Below, piece by piece: positions 35,901 to 47,641 of a stretch of DNA of 64,000 nucleotides (position 1 is its first letter; each line of letters opens with the position of its first letter). The notes beneath the pieces were generated by a model that worked only from the letters and a program-made list of their open reading frames with translations, did no database searches and had not been told where the DNA came from. Location: the NCBI GenBank assembly GCA_033002965.1, contig JAURVB010012380.1:36048-100047 (forward strand). The letters run 5' to 3'. The stretch is from Piper betle. Its lineage: Eukaryota > Streptophyta > Magnoliopsida > Piperales > Piperaceae. The translations under genes were made by a program, and so were the position numbers.

Positions 35901-38588
35901 TTGTTCTTACGATTTATAGCCACAACTATTAAAACATTGATTTCACGATCACATTTTTTTTGGAATTAGAGGCATGAAAATAATCTTTCTTTAGGAATTT
36001 CAGGAGATTGTGTAATACAAGGCTTACTCTTCAATTGATGATTTTTTCTTAATATGTAGTTTCTAGATAGAAGTTCAAAAGGGCAAGGTATTTATTATTA
36101 TAGTGCCAATAAACTCTAGAATATCCTCTGTTTCCCTTCTATTTTGAAACAGAAATTTCGAGATTTGTATCAGTCTTATTCTGGAAGCCACAAGTAAGGT
36201 TCTAGTTCCTGATAGTAAAAAGAAGTCTTATACAACATTGTTGCCTTCGGATCCTTTTTAATGACATGCTTCATGGTAATCGGATTGTTGAATCCGTCCG
36301 GAGTTGTTTGAATGTTTGTGCCGATCCAGCCACTTTCATTCGGGTCTGCCTCCTACCCAATCTTCTTGTACTACATGTGCTGTGACAATTGTTGTCATAA
36401 TACTAGTTAATTCTTCGATGAGTCTACATAAACAAAGCGTCAAGATGTTTTGGCAGCATATCTTGATTTCATTTATTCATTCTTCACATGTCACTCCATA
36501 GAAATAATTCATTGGATTATAGTTGTATTGAAAACTATCTGTTTGTTATAACAACACTTGTAAGCCAATAGCTTCCATGTGATAGCTCGTGATACATTAA
36601 ATATTTAGATGGTTATGATTTCTGCTGCAAACAAGCAAGCTGGGAGGAAAAGATCATTGCCCTTCCAGGTGAAGCAAATTATCATGTATATGCTCGTTAC
36701 AAGTTTAAATCTATTGAAAGCCTAGATGTCTGGTACTCTCCCCAAACCATACATGGTTGATTTTCGCAGGTTGCTGAATGGGGGTGTAAGGTTGGACTCC
36801 CACGTCTTTTTGGCCATGGAACCAGCTTACCTTGAAGCTGTTACTATGGAGAGAGTCAAAACTTTCAGTGGGATACATGAGAACCAAGCTCTGAAGTGAA
36901 TAACTGTCTTTTCCATGCCCAATCTTGCCTTTGGCTGGGTGGGTACATGAACTGTGCAAGGCGGAAGTAGCTTCGGATGCCGCAGAGAATTAATAATTTT
37001 ACTTCAGAGAATTCTAGCCAATTGTTTTTGTGTTGGACGCAGTTTTTTTATGTACTGTTGAAGTTCACGATGAATCGAACTTTGTACACGAATATTGGAC
37101 ATATAAAATCAAAAATTAAATCGGTACATATGAATGTCGGATGTTTATGAACACCAATCAAAAGTCTAATACATAAAATTTATTATAGCAAATGCTACAA
37201 CAAATTTTTTTCCCAGTTGTCAAAATAATGAATGTTGAATACAATTACGATCCTTATATACATGAGTTGTGGCTTCTATGACATATATTTTTTATTTAGA
37301 GCAATTTAATAGGTCCTGTTATTTAAAATCCACATAAATTATTATAAAAATAAATATTGAAAGTATTTAGAAAGTTTTAACTTAATCTAATGCTTCTAAA
37401 CCTTTTATTTTAATTATCAAAGTAATTTTGATAAAAATTGATTTTAAAATATGTATTTATAAAAATATAAAAATGTCATATTGATGAAAAAAATAGATAA
37501 AATTTTATTAACCTCCTATTTATATATTCTACTTTTCATACTTATAAACTTCATTATGTTAGACTCATTAAAAAGATTCAAATTATATGTGTAAATCATA
37601 TATGCTATATAAGTCTTTATGATGTGTAATTCATTTTAATTTTTCTCTATAATTATGTATAGTTTAGTCTAAAATTTGAATAAAATTTAATAGAGCTTGT
37701 ATATTTAATAATGAGAATTTATTTTGAAAAATAAATAGTCTTATCTTTAATTTTTAGAGTCGTCTATTAATCTTTTAGAATATTAAATAAATTTTAATAT
37801 TAATGAGAATTTAATTTTAAAAAAGAGTATTGTTTTTTGTATATAAATAAGATCATTCATATAAAGTTAAAACAAACAAACACAAATAAAGAAATAAATT
37901 AATTAAAAAGTTTTTTATAAATTTTTTTAGATTTTGAAAATTAAGACGTAAACTATAATTATAATTTTTCTATGTACAGGGAGAAAGGTTGTAGAGTTTG
38001 TGAGAATACTATCGATTTCTTTAGGTTGTAAAATATGTAAAATAATTATATTTAATTTAGTTTTTAATCTTCGGATAACTTGAGAAGATAATTTTTTTTG
38101 CTTTGTGCGTACCCATGGTTGATTTGTTGAACTTTTATAATTTGCCCATAATTTTATAATTAAATATTGGTCATGGCCAGATGAGTGTTAATGATGTCAT
38201 ATCGTGTTAAAAGCTTCTTCTTTTTTCCACAAAAAATGTGTTAAATTTTTTAAGAGTCGAATCTCCAAAGCATCATTTAAATTGTTAAAAACTTAACATA
38301 TCAATCCAAAAAACCAACTTTTATACATATTTCTTACTATTTTACATATCAGTCCGAAAAAAGAAAAGAACAAATTTTATACATATTTATTATTTTATAA
38401 TTATATAATGACAATTTTTTATATTTATTGACATATAATCTTATTAATAAAAATATTATTTTATTAGTAAAAATAAATTTAATACTAATATATGATTAAA
38501 AATATAAGATTGAATAAATCAAAATATAATAAAAATGAAAAAAAAACCACTCACGTTGTGAAAGGTTACGGCGACGGCGAAGCCCGGG
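35901..38588. other. Intergenic; possible 57-codon frame at 36726-36899
   Basis: 36726-36899 (+) is an open frame starting MSGTLPKPYMVDFRRLLNGG, which I do not recognise. 37100-38560 is extremely AT-rich with no gene. The stretch 37290-37500 shares short blocks (AATCTAATG, then CTTTTAT) with 59700-59890 and may be a worn repeat. Confidence 0.35.
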
Positions 38589-39375
38589 ATGAGGAAGCCC
38601 GTCTTCACGATGGTCGACCAGCTCAAGACCTGCACCGCCGGCCACACCCTCACCGTCAAGGTTCTCACCTCCAACACCGTCGTCAACAAGGGCCGCGCAC
38701 CCGCCGCCGGCCTCCGTCAGGACCGCATCGCCGAGTGCCTCGTTGGCGACGAGACCTGCTGCATCCTTTTCACCGCAAGGAATAAGCAAGGTTTTGTCTT
38801 TTTTCTTTTTTCGTTCTCTTTCTAGGCCTTGTCAAGTTGCTTGTGATGTGTTTATTCGGTGTAAAAGTTGCGATCTTTGTGTTGATTAGAGCGTTTATTG
38901 TTCTGTAATATCGTATGTGGGTGTAAGATGTTTGACATCGGTGACGCTGCGATCTTTTGCGATCCAATGCTGGATTCTGATGAAGTTGGGAATGTGTATG
39001 GTTGGTGTTACAGCCTTAGTCCGAGGACGTGCCGGGTGCGCGGGATTGGGCAGTTGTTCCCATGCATGCCGGGTCCGACACGAGTAGCATGGGGCTATTC
39101 GAGTGGTGAAACAACTGGTTGAGGCTAACACGGTGTTGTAGTTGCAGGTAACGAAGTGCCGAGCATGAGTCAGGTCGGAGACCAAATAAACCTCAAGATG
39201 ATCGAGACAAGTGCTGGTGACCGAGCACTTGGGCGTCGATCATGATCGAGCATTGGTGCCGAGAACCGAGCGCGAGGACTCGAGGTTGATCGCTGCGTGC
39301 GGATCACGGAGTGCCGGGTGTGCGCTGGTTCGATGCTGGGGTGCGATCACTAGCGTGCCGGGTGAACGAGGATGT

Positions 39376-39495
39376 TCGAGCGCTGCCGAGACATCGGTGC
39401 AGCGTGCTCGAGCATTGGCGCGAGCGAGGCGTTGGCGTGATCGAGCGCTGCCGAGACATCGGTGCAGCGTGCGCGAGCGTGGGGCGCTAGCGGGG
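39376..39495. repeat. 65-bp tandem repeat inside the solo LTR
   Basis: TCGAGCGCTGCCGAGACATC followed by GGTGCAGCGTGC occurs at 39376 and at 39441, with the intervening part also similar. Confidence 0.8.
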
Positions 39496-40029
39496 TTTTG
39501 ATCGAGCCATGACCGACACATAGCGATGTTGCGGTGCGACTCAAGTAGCGAGCAGATAGCGGTAGCAAGTTGCGGTATCACGCTACGTGACCGAGACTTG
39601 GCTAGCGAGCGGTGATCGAGTCGTGATCGGTAGCGATGGGTCTGGCTGCACCAGCATGATCGATGGATGAAGTTGATCGGTACTGGAGGCTTATCGGTAG
39701 CAGGGGTTATCGGTGGTGCGTCTGGGACGTGCACGAGGTTGCTGGTTGGTCGAGCCGAAGACTTGGGTCGAGCCAGGGGTTGGACGTGTGGTGGTGTTAA
39801 CTGACTACCAGCGCTGGACTTTGTTTGCCGATAGAGATAGAGATGGATCTTGATCGGAATCTTGGAGATAAGATTGCAACTGAATTGAAGATAAGCACGC
39901 CCAGGGCTGGATCGAATTGAGACGTCGAGGGAGTCCAGGTTCGTGGGAGATCTTGGAGATAATCTTTTGGGAAAAGATTATGCTCGGATTGTAGTTTATC
40001 TTGGAAGAGTTCAACAACGTGGAGACTCC

Positions 40030-40036
40030 TATATAA
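40030..40036 (+). promoter_or_regulatory. TATA box of the solo LTR
   Basis: TATATAA in the context CTCCTATATAAGGAGG is a good plant TATA box and lies in the second half of the LTR, as expected for its U3/R border. It fixes the LTR orientation as plus. Confidence 0.55.
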
Positions 40037-41067
40037 GGAGGAAGCCGACGTGAGAAAAAAGAAGGAAGAACTGCTGAGAAGGGTCTTGGTGGAACGTCTG
40101 CTCTTTCTTGTGGAGAAGAAAGAAACCTCATCAAGCCAAGTTCGTGGAGTGCTGCAGATCAATTCCGGGAGTTGATTCTTCACGAGTTCGACAGCATAGG
40201 GTTGCTGGTCGTGGTGCTGTGATTGGAGGTACGACGTAGTTCTTCTCATAACCTAGTTTGCATTACTTGGTTGAGGGTTTTGCATGTAAACGAGTAGGTC
40301 GTGGGTGGCTGCTCGGGGTTGTGATTTGTGAGGACGAATGTGAGTGTGGGTGCTCTAGTTCTCGCTACTCTTCAGGGGAAGAGTTGAACACCGTGGGGTT
40401 TGCATGTCCATGGTGTAAGCGATCATAGGGGTGATTGTTGTATCCTTGTTTTGTGTTTAATTCAAGGTTGGAACAGGGGTTCCGTAATTGTGGTGTTGGC
40501 GTCTGATTTTGGGTACTAGCGGCGTTCCTTGATTCCGGGAACTTGCTGCGATACCGATCAGGGGATTGGTGTCAAGGATCGATATTGGGTGATCGATCAG
40601 AGTCGCTTCATACTACTTGCTTGGTTTGCTATTGTGGATGTTTTGAGAATTGTCTATCGGTACCGAACGATATCGTGCACTGGGCAATTTGGGTGCTGGT
40701 ATTTGTGTTCGGCGTGCGTTGTGATTTGCAGGAGCGCAGGGGTGTGGCTTCGGGTCTCTTGTAGAGATCGTCCCGCTACACGTGTAGTGGGGTTTCTGTT
40801 GCGTACTTTGAAGGGAGGCTGGTGTTTCGAGAGCGAAACACGCCGCGCGGTTTGCTGTTGGGGCGAAAAATTTTGTCCCATAGAGAGCGGCCCGTGACAG
40901 TTGGCATGTTACAGCTTCATTTCCTAGCAGCATTTTGTTTGTATTTTTCACAATTTTTATCATTTATTTGGGTGCAATATCATTCTGTAGTACTTACATT
41001 ACACATTCTGCGATGATTGTGCCTTTTATCCGTCAGAGCTTATAAACATGACTGCGAAGTTTGTTTC

Positions 41068-41956
41068 TCTTGGGCCCTTTGGACCCACTCAAGTTCTCAA
41101 AGCATTGTTGGGCCCTTCGAGCTTCCAAAGTGAACTTTAAATAACGAAAGAAAATTCGTGTCACAAGCTTCACGAGCCTTTCTTAATCAAAAAGCCAGCT
41201 CAAGGAATAAGACTTTCTCATTAGCCTATATACAAGTCACCAACAACCTTTTTCATTACCCTATATACAAGTCACCAATAACCTTTACGACCGATGTGGG
41301 ATAAACTCAATAATTCCTATTACCCACCTACCTTTACGACCAATATGAGATAAATACAACAACTCCTATCATCTACAGATGGCACCCACCCACACCCACT
41401 TATAAACAGGATCTTCTCCCAGTAGGTATTAGATCTTCTCCCTTCTCCCCGAAATTCTTATATTTGACCCATTGCTAACCCTAGCCCACGACCTTCTTTG
41501 GCCCGTGACCGGTAGCCTAGCCAACGTCCCTAATCTAGCTCACCATCTAATACGTAACCAGGTTGCTCTAATATTACCTGTAATGACCCGGCCCAAAGTG
41601 CAACGTCACCCGTTACAACCGATGTGGGATAAACCCAACAAACACCCACCCACTTATCTGCACCCACCCACCTCCCACCTGCCACCTGGCAAAATAACAA
41701 CAATCGGTATAGGCAAACCCGACTTGAATTTGGCTTTGATACCACTTGTTAGGCCTTTTGGGCCCCCACCCAAGCTCTGAAACCAATGTTGGGCCCTTCG
41801 GGCCCTTAAAAAGGATTTTGAACAACCAAAAAAAACTTGCAATAGGTGTCACTGACCTCTCTTAATCCAAAAACTAGTTCAATGAATAAGGTTTTCCCAT
41901 TAGTATATATACAAGACACCAACAATCTCTACGACCGATGTGGGATAAACCCAACA
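41068..41956 (-). mobile_element. TRIM-type miniature LTR retroelement (889 bp)
   Basis: Two direct copies of an LTR-like sequence, 41068-41312 (245 bp) and 41747-41956 (210 bp), share GGGCCCTTCG, AATGTTGGGCCC-like and CCGATGTGGGATAAAC blocks. On the minus strand the better copy runs TGTTGGGTTTATCCCACATC to GGCCTAACA, an exact TGTT...AACA terminus, and is followed at once by a primer-binding site. Flanks GTTTC (41063-41067) and ATTTC (41957-41961) look like a 5-bp TSD with one change. The inside is under 450 bp and non-coding. The 245-bp copy is longer because a block ending CCTATATACAAGTCACCAA is duplicated. Another LTR-end fragment (CCGATGTGGGATAAACCCAA) at about 41619 suggests internal rearrangement. 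Confidence 0.75.
41731..41744 (-). other. Primer-binding site (initiator Met-tRNA type) of the TRIM
   Basis: On the minus strand TGGTATCAAAGCCA begins two bases after the LTR end. It differs by one base from TGGTATCAGAGC, the usual plant PBS complementary to the 3' end of initiator Met-tRNA. Confidence 0.75.
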
Positions 41957-42839
41957 ATTTCTACTTGCCATATTTGATCATGGTTGTTGATAAAAGCTAT
42001 AATTGAGTTTGACTTGATTTGTTTTTTCTTGGTAATTGGAAAGTATACTTGCCTTATGCGTTGCATTTAGTAGAAGTCGTTGCTGCAATAATGATGATGG
42101 ATCGATGAAGAGAGTTGTTTTTAGAAGAAGTTATTGCAGCAATAATAATGAAGTTATTGCCGATTAAGTCTTGGATGATTGCTTACATTTAATTTGTCTT
42201 CTATCTTACTGTATCCTTCCTTTAGCTTTGAATTGGGAAATGCTCATGGTTCTTGATTTGTCAAGAAATTTATGGAGTTCCTTTTGCAGTATGCAATTTT
42301 CATACCTGCTTCATCGTGTTGTTGACAATTTTATCTATCACTACCCTTTCATGGTAGTGCTTGTAAGCTACAGTTGGATTATATTTCATGATAATTTAAA
42401 GTGAGGTTTTTCAACTGTAAGTAGTTTTTTTTCTAGCAGATGTGAATACTATTATCTATTTATTCTTGCCTGCAACTTAGATCTTTATTTGGCACTATGA
42501 AATCCATGTCCCGTGTTCCCAAGTGCAATTATTTGGGATTAGGTTGACCATGCTTATCATCAGCAAAGCACTCTCCTCTGAGGTCTGGGTGTGTTTGGAT
42601 GTGGTAGACTTTGGTTGGTATTGACCCCTATTTGATTAACTATTTGCAATTGGCATGCTTAAACCTGGTGCCACGGTCAGTTTTAGGAATGCTAGATGAA
42701 TATGTTTAAAGGAGCAATGAGGCTGGCAGTTGATAAGTGGGGCCGTCTGGAGGTCACTGAACCAGCAAGGTTTACTGTCAATGAAGCTAACAATCTATCT
42801 TTGGTTGAGTACGAGCTGGTGAATGTCACGGATGAGTGA

Positions 42840-44504
42840 CCTCAAGTCTAATATCAAGCAAGAAGCTGAAGTGAAGGCGTTGTTGGTAATTTAGTCTTGT
42901 AGATATCCGCTCTTGAATGAAAGCTTTTGAGTTGGAATTCTACAAGAAAACAGTTTGAAGCTGGCATACAGAGATCTGCTGAACCTTGAGATGTTCTGCC
43001 GTTTTGTTTTTGCTGGTTACCGGTGCATGGTGCTGCTGAAACCTGTAGTCTGGTGTCTGGAAAACATGGCAGGATTAATCAATCCGGGTTGGCTCTATGA
43101 AATATTATGAAATTTTATTGTATGCTTGTGCAGACAACAGTTGAACTTATATTACGCTATTCCTACAATAAAATTTCTTGCTTCCCCTACTTCGTTAGGC
43201 CTAATTTATTTTTAGTTTTCACCTATATTTATTTATGACTTCGCCTGTGTTCTGACGGATGTGATCAGAGGAATTATTTTTTATTAAAAAAGTTTCCTCA
43301 ACTCCCTGGTGCATACCCGGATGTAGAGAACGAGGGAATATTATTATTAACATAACTAAAAGGGAAAGCCCTTCATGTTCTGTAGAATAGGAATTTATCC
43401 ATCTTAAAGTTTCTCCCTTGCTATTAGATTGCATATTATGGGTCTTAAGATTCCTGCTCCCAAGTATGGGGCGTTTCATCTTTCATATGAAATATTCGAG
43501 GGTGCACATCCCCACCGCTCACCCACACAGACACCTTTCATGCTATGTCACCTCTATTTTCATACCCAATCACTTTGGCAGGTGACAAAAATCGAGCTTT
43601 TAGTAAATAAGAAGGATCCATTGAGCTAGGGTTTGCCGGCTTCTGATGGCATCGCCATAAAAAGATTTGGGTGGATATATAGGATAGAAAAGCAGAGAGA
43701 AAGACATTAAGGGAGAGGATGGAGTTAATAAGCAGAACCAGTTGAGAGGATGAGAAGTATTGGAGAGGGGGACTGACCTGATTATAATAGTAGGCGATGA
43801 AATTGAGAGAGTTTGTGTTCTCCGGCTGTCCTTTTTAGTTCTGAACAATCAGCAAGCCGGCCAAGGTGGAGATGGATAAAGAAGGTTGTTGGCTGGCTGT
43901 AATAAAGAATAAAAATAAGGGTAGAATAGGCCTTTCAAGAGCATATAACTGATAATTTCCTGTTATGTTCTTCAGCTGAACCGTTCTACAGAACATGAAA
44001 TCCATCCTCCAACTAAAATCATCCATTTAAAGAAAAATTAGTAAATCAACCATGACCACGGCCAGAGGCGTGCGGTAAAAGGCCTGGCTGAGCGGAGGGT
44101 ACACACCCCACTGAGAATGTAGAAATTTCACCAGTTTTACTGCATAATTTTGTTTAATCATATAAGATTTTTATAGCTGAAGCAAATATAAAGATAACTA
44201 ATATTTAGTGCCATAAAAATAACATTGCCTTGGAAATAAAACAGACCGATCTCAAACCGACATCCTCTAAGCCAACTCTAAAGTTAGTAGACAATGTTGA
44301 AACAGCAAATTAACTAAACAAAACATAAACACGCTTATATACAATGTCTCAGTATGAAACTATTCGCTATTATTGTCAATTTCATTTATACCTTATCCTA
44401 ACTAAAATGGTATCAGAAAAATATTTATTAATATATCACCGATTGATAATCTTCCCATCTCAATCAATGATACCAAACAACGTAGTTAATGCACTTAGTT
44501 CCTC
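42840..44504. other. Intergenic between convergent genes
   Basis: Open frames of up to 86 codons on both strands show no domain that I recognise. The right-hand part should contain the 3' untranslated region of the J-protein gene. Confidence 0.4.
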
Positions 44505-46742
44505 TCATGACCCAATGAGCCTCATAATGCCGGATTTCTGTTCTTCAGATAGCATCGTCGGAAACTTGATATCGAACTTGATTCTGAGGTTCCCTCTCTT
44601 GGAAGGATATTTCGTCAGTGGCATGCCCTCTCCAGGCACAATCTCTTCATAGCTGGGATGAATCACATTGTTTATTGGTATGGTTAGATTTCTCCCATCA
44701 AGTGTGGTTAGATTGGCAGTATAACCTGTGAGAGCTTCTGGTAGTGTAAGCTTCTGTGTGGTTATCAGATCGTTTCCTTCCCGAGTAAACACATCATGAG
44801 GCCTTTCTTCGACAATGAATGAAAGATCAGCGGGTATAACATTTGGTTGTTCATTTCCCTTCTCCGGAAAGGTAATCTTGGTCCCTTTCTTCCAACCTGG
44901 TTGCACTTCGATTGTGAGAATCTCCTCTACGGGTATAGTTTTCCTGCAGACAAGATGATGACAGTAAAAGACTGAATAAATATCATCCGAGCTCCAGCAT
45001 ATAAATTGGCACTGTTCGACAACTACAGATTAAAATGTATAACTGCAAACAAGCCATGTAATATCTTGACGTCTTCATTGTAGAAAACACGCTAGTGACA
45101 GGAAACTTCCATTTATCTCAAGCATGAACAGGCAAATGATTGAATCAATTTTCGATATTACAAACCAAGACTTCAATTTGAAAGGACGACTGCCAATTGG
45201 GGTAGAAGAAATGAAGTGTGTAAACATTTCACGCCTGCTAATGGTTATTGAACATGAAGGTTCAAAAAACAATGTCAATAATAATAGGATAGAAAATGGA
45301 TTAAAAACTCCGTATTTCTTATTGTTCTTCTCCCGACTATTTCACATTTTTAACTTGATCACAAATCATATCAAAACTTAAATCATAAAAAACCCATGTC
45401 CTTTGAGATAGCACCACGAACATTTTATGCTCGGTAGCCTCTTTTTAAGAGAACAAAGAACAACAATTTCGTGATAACTCATCGACATCTACATATCACA
45501 GAGAGGATATACTAAACAATAGACAAGACGTTGGTAAGATAGCAAACACAGTATACGAAGACCCCGTAACAAGCAGCTACAAGGGTAAGCAGTTCAACTA
45601 TAAACAAGTGTGACGAGATTTTACCCTTCTTTCTCACAAAAAATAAGTTCACCCCGTCAATAGTTCCAACCCATTTGACCTCCATCATCACACATCCTCT
45701 TACTCCACTCAATCTGTCTCATGAACTTCACTCCCCATACTACTCGTATCAATTCACATCCTCTCATTCACAGTTATAATTACACACAACCAAGCCAAGC
45801 CAAGCCAAGCCAAAAAAAGACACTCTATGCACACCTAAACAATCAACAAAGCATCTTCAACACCATATTTGGCACAATAGAGAAACCATGTCCAGCAACC
45901 CAAAGGGAAGAAGATTTAACGAGATGATCATTAACATAAGAGTAAATGATTACGTATATGAAGAAAAATATACCCACTAATATCAGTAACATCTCTGCAA
46001 ATCTTCCGCTTCTTGACAGCCCCTTTGTACAGCTCCTCCAGAGTGCATGGCAGCGGATTCTCCACCGCCGCCGCCTTCCGACGGGACTCCCCGCGAACTG
46101 AGAACCGAACAAGCCGCCACCAAACCCCGTGTTGGCGAACGACAGCCCCCGCTTCCTCCCTCCCACGCTGCTGAACGGACTCAAAGAGCCGAAGAACTCC
46201 GCGAATATGTCGTCCGGGTTCCTGGTGCTGAATGTGAACGTCGTCGGCCTGCCGCCGCTGGCCTGCGGCGGTACCTGCGCCTTGAGGCCTTCCTCGCCGT
46301 ACTGGTCGTAGATTGCCCTCTTCTCGGGATCGCTCAGAACCTGCAATTCAACCAACACCAAATTCAAGCATCCATCGACCGATCCCCCAAACAACCACAA
46401 AACTACCGTCTTTCCAACAGCCCACGCCCTCTAAGCCAATTTTCATCAAGCTCCGCCATGAATCAACCTTGTAAACAGTACTTGGAAAAGCTAAGAAAAC
46501 CCAACTTTCGAATCGTACTGGTGTAAGGAACGAACGTGGTTCAAACGAGAAGGAAAGATGATGATTCTACTACTAACATCGTAGGCCTCGGAGACCTGCT
46601 TGAACTTGGCCTCGGCGTCCTTCTTGTTGCTAGGGTTCTTGTCGGGGTGCCACTTCATGGCCAACTTCCGATACGCCTTCTTCAAGTCGTCGTCGTTGGC
46701 GCCTTTCTCGACCTGCAGGACCTTGTAGTAGTCGACCCCCAT
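44505..46742 (-). CDS. Type II (DnaJB/Sis1-like) Hsp40 co-chaperone, one frame break
   Basis: J-proteins stimulate the ATPase of Hsp70 and deliver substrates. Exons on the minus strand are 46742-46578, 46340-45974 and 44943-44505, with GT-AG borders. Exon 1 encodes the J domain, [20 protein letters not shown] through [12 protein letters not shown], with the HPD motif. Exon 2 finishes it ([18 protein letters not shown]) and adds the Gly/Phe region. No CxxCxGxG zinc finger follows, so this is type II. The C-terminal substrate-binding domains run from [14 protein letters not shown] to the end, including [20 protein letters not shown] and [11 protein letters not shown]. Within exon 2 the frame breaks by one base near 46078, at a run of G. 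With one more G the exon phases (165, 368 and 439 nt) join perfectly at about 324 codons. I therefore favour a sequence error over a pseudogene. Confidence 0.85.
45791..45812. repeat. (CAAGC)n microsatellite in J-protein intron 2
   Basis: Four tandem CAAGC units followed by an A-run. Confidence 0.85.
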
Positions 46743-46874
46743 CGCTGCTCTTCGCCGGCGACTGCCTCGCCGGAGATTGGAGAAAGTGCACGGCGGCCGG
46801 CGGCAGGCGGCGACGATGTTTATTCTTCGACAAATTTTTTTTTCGGTTTATCAAATTATAATAGAACCCATTAT

Positions 46875-47641
46875 CATGGTTGCAAAAATTAGAATCTAAA
46901 TCGGAATCGGTTTGGAAGAAGTCTGAATTAGAATCGGTCTAAATTATACATGAATTTGTTCAGTTGAATCGGCCTGAATCGGTCCTATATAAAAATATTA
47001 ATTTAGTTAAAATTAGTGGGTTATTAGTATAAAATATATTATTTTGATGTAATTTTTATGTTATAATATTTATTATATTTTATGATATTTTTTCATATTT
47101 TTTTGAATTTTTTTAAAATTATTTAAAGTTAGTTATTATTTTTAACTTGAGTTGGAATCGAGCCAACTTTTAATTACGAGAATGTCATCCCTCGTTCTCC
47201 CCTGCCGCCTCCCATATACCCTCCCTCGATGGCCGCCGCCGCCTCTTGTCCCGCCCCGTCGCCGCCCTCGCTATCCTATTGCCCCATTGCCCCCCCTCCT
47301 CGCCTTCCGCCCCACCTCACCCCCCCCCCACGAAGCCGCCCTCACAGCTCGCCCTGCCCCGCCTCACCGCCCGGCCCTACCCTCGCAGTTCGCCCCGCCC
47401 CATCGCCTCCCTCGCCACTCGCCCCTCGCCGCCCCGTCCTACGCCGCAGTTGCCCCCCAGCCCCGGCTTCCCCCGCTCGCCCATCGCTGCCCTTGCCACC
47501 TCCCTGCCGCCGGCCGGAATCAGCTCGAATAGGGTGAAATCGGCTCGAATCGGCTGATTCGCGGACCGATTCGAGCCTAACCAATTCACGTTGTTTTTAA
47601 ATCGGATCACCGCCGATCCGATTTATGCATTTGTGCCCATG
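46875..47641 (+). mobile_element. hAT-like element with C-rich core, copy A
   Basis: The ends CATGGTTGCA and TGTGCCCATG lead into AAATCGGAATCGG-type repeats on both sides. The inside is an AT-rich part plus a 350-bp tract very rich in CCGCC and CCCC. The whole length aligns with the reverse complement of 58451-59264, including the AT-rich block TATTTTATGATATTTTT and the junction AGTTATTATTTTT. I could not identify a target duplication. Open frames in the C-rich tract are compositional. It starts 132 bp upstream of the J-protein start codon, inside its likely promoter. Confidence 0.75.

Larger units (their letters stand above)
39006..40899 (+). mobile_element. Solo LTR (1894 bp) with perfect 5-bp TSD
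   Basis: The segment starts TGTTACAGCC and ends GGCCCGTGACA, the TG...CA form of an LTR, with short inverted ends (TGTTAC / GTGACA). It is flanked by GTTGG at 39001-39005 and again at 40900-40904, an exact 5-bp target duplication. No internal retrotransposon coding (gag, protease, RT, integrase) lies in or beside it, and no second LTR is present. That is the product of recombination between two LTRs. It is GC-rich and stands out from the surrounding AT-rich intron. Its many open frames are compositional. Confidence 0.85.
38589..42839 (+). pseudogene. OB-fold nucleic-acid-binding protein (At4g28440/At1g10590-like), damaged
   Basis: These small plant proteins are single OB-folds related to SOSS-B/RPA-type single-strand binders. 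Exon 1 (38589-38790) reads KPVFTMVDQLKTCTAGHTLT, VKVLTSNTVVNKGR and ECLVGDETCCILFTARN, ending at a GT donor. The second half lies 3.9 kb downstream at about 42647-42839: KPGATVSFRN, then after a one-base loss MFKGAMRLAVDKWGRLEVTE and SLVEYELVNV, stop at 42837-42839. The acceptor before it reads TTTGCAAT instead of an AG. The intron between holds a 1.9-kb solo LTR and a TRIM element. The one-base loss and the poor acceptor suggest a pseudogene, but all OB-fold strands remain recognisable. Confidence 0.75.

Noticed and set aside
37290..37500. Repeat shared with 59700-59890
   Set aside because: Only short AT-rich blocks match by eye; it could be composition.
39240..40249. Several 70-164 codon frames, mostly minus strand
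   Set aside because: They lie wholly inside the solo LTR, have no domain, and follow its GC-rich composition.
41068..41956. Cassandra-type TRIM with 5S rRNA-derived LTR
   Set aside because: The LTRs show no recognisable 5S promoter or 5S-like core.
47152..47610. Overlapping open frames of 70-126 codons in the C-rich tract of the hAT-like element, on both strands
   Set aside because: Open in several frames at once because of Pro/Ala/Arg-rich composition; the tract is part of a repeat found again at 58620-58900 and has no domain.
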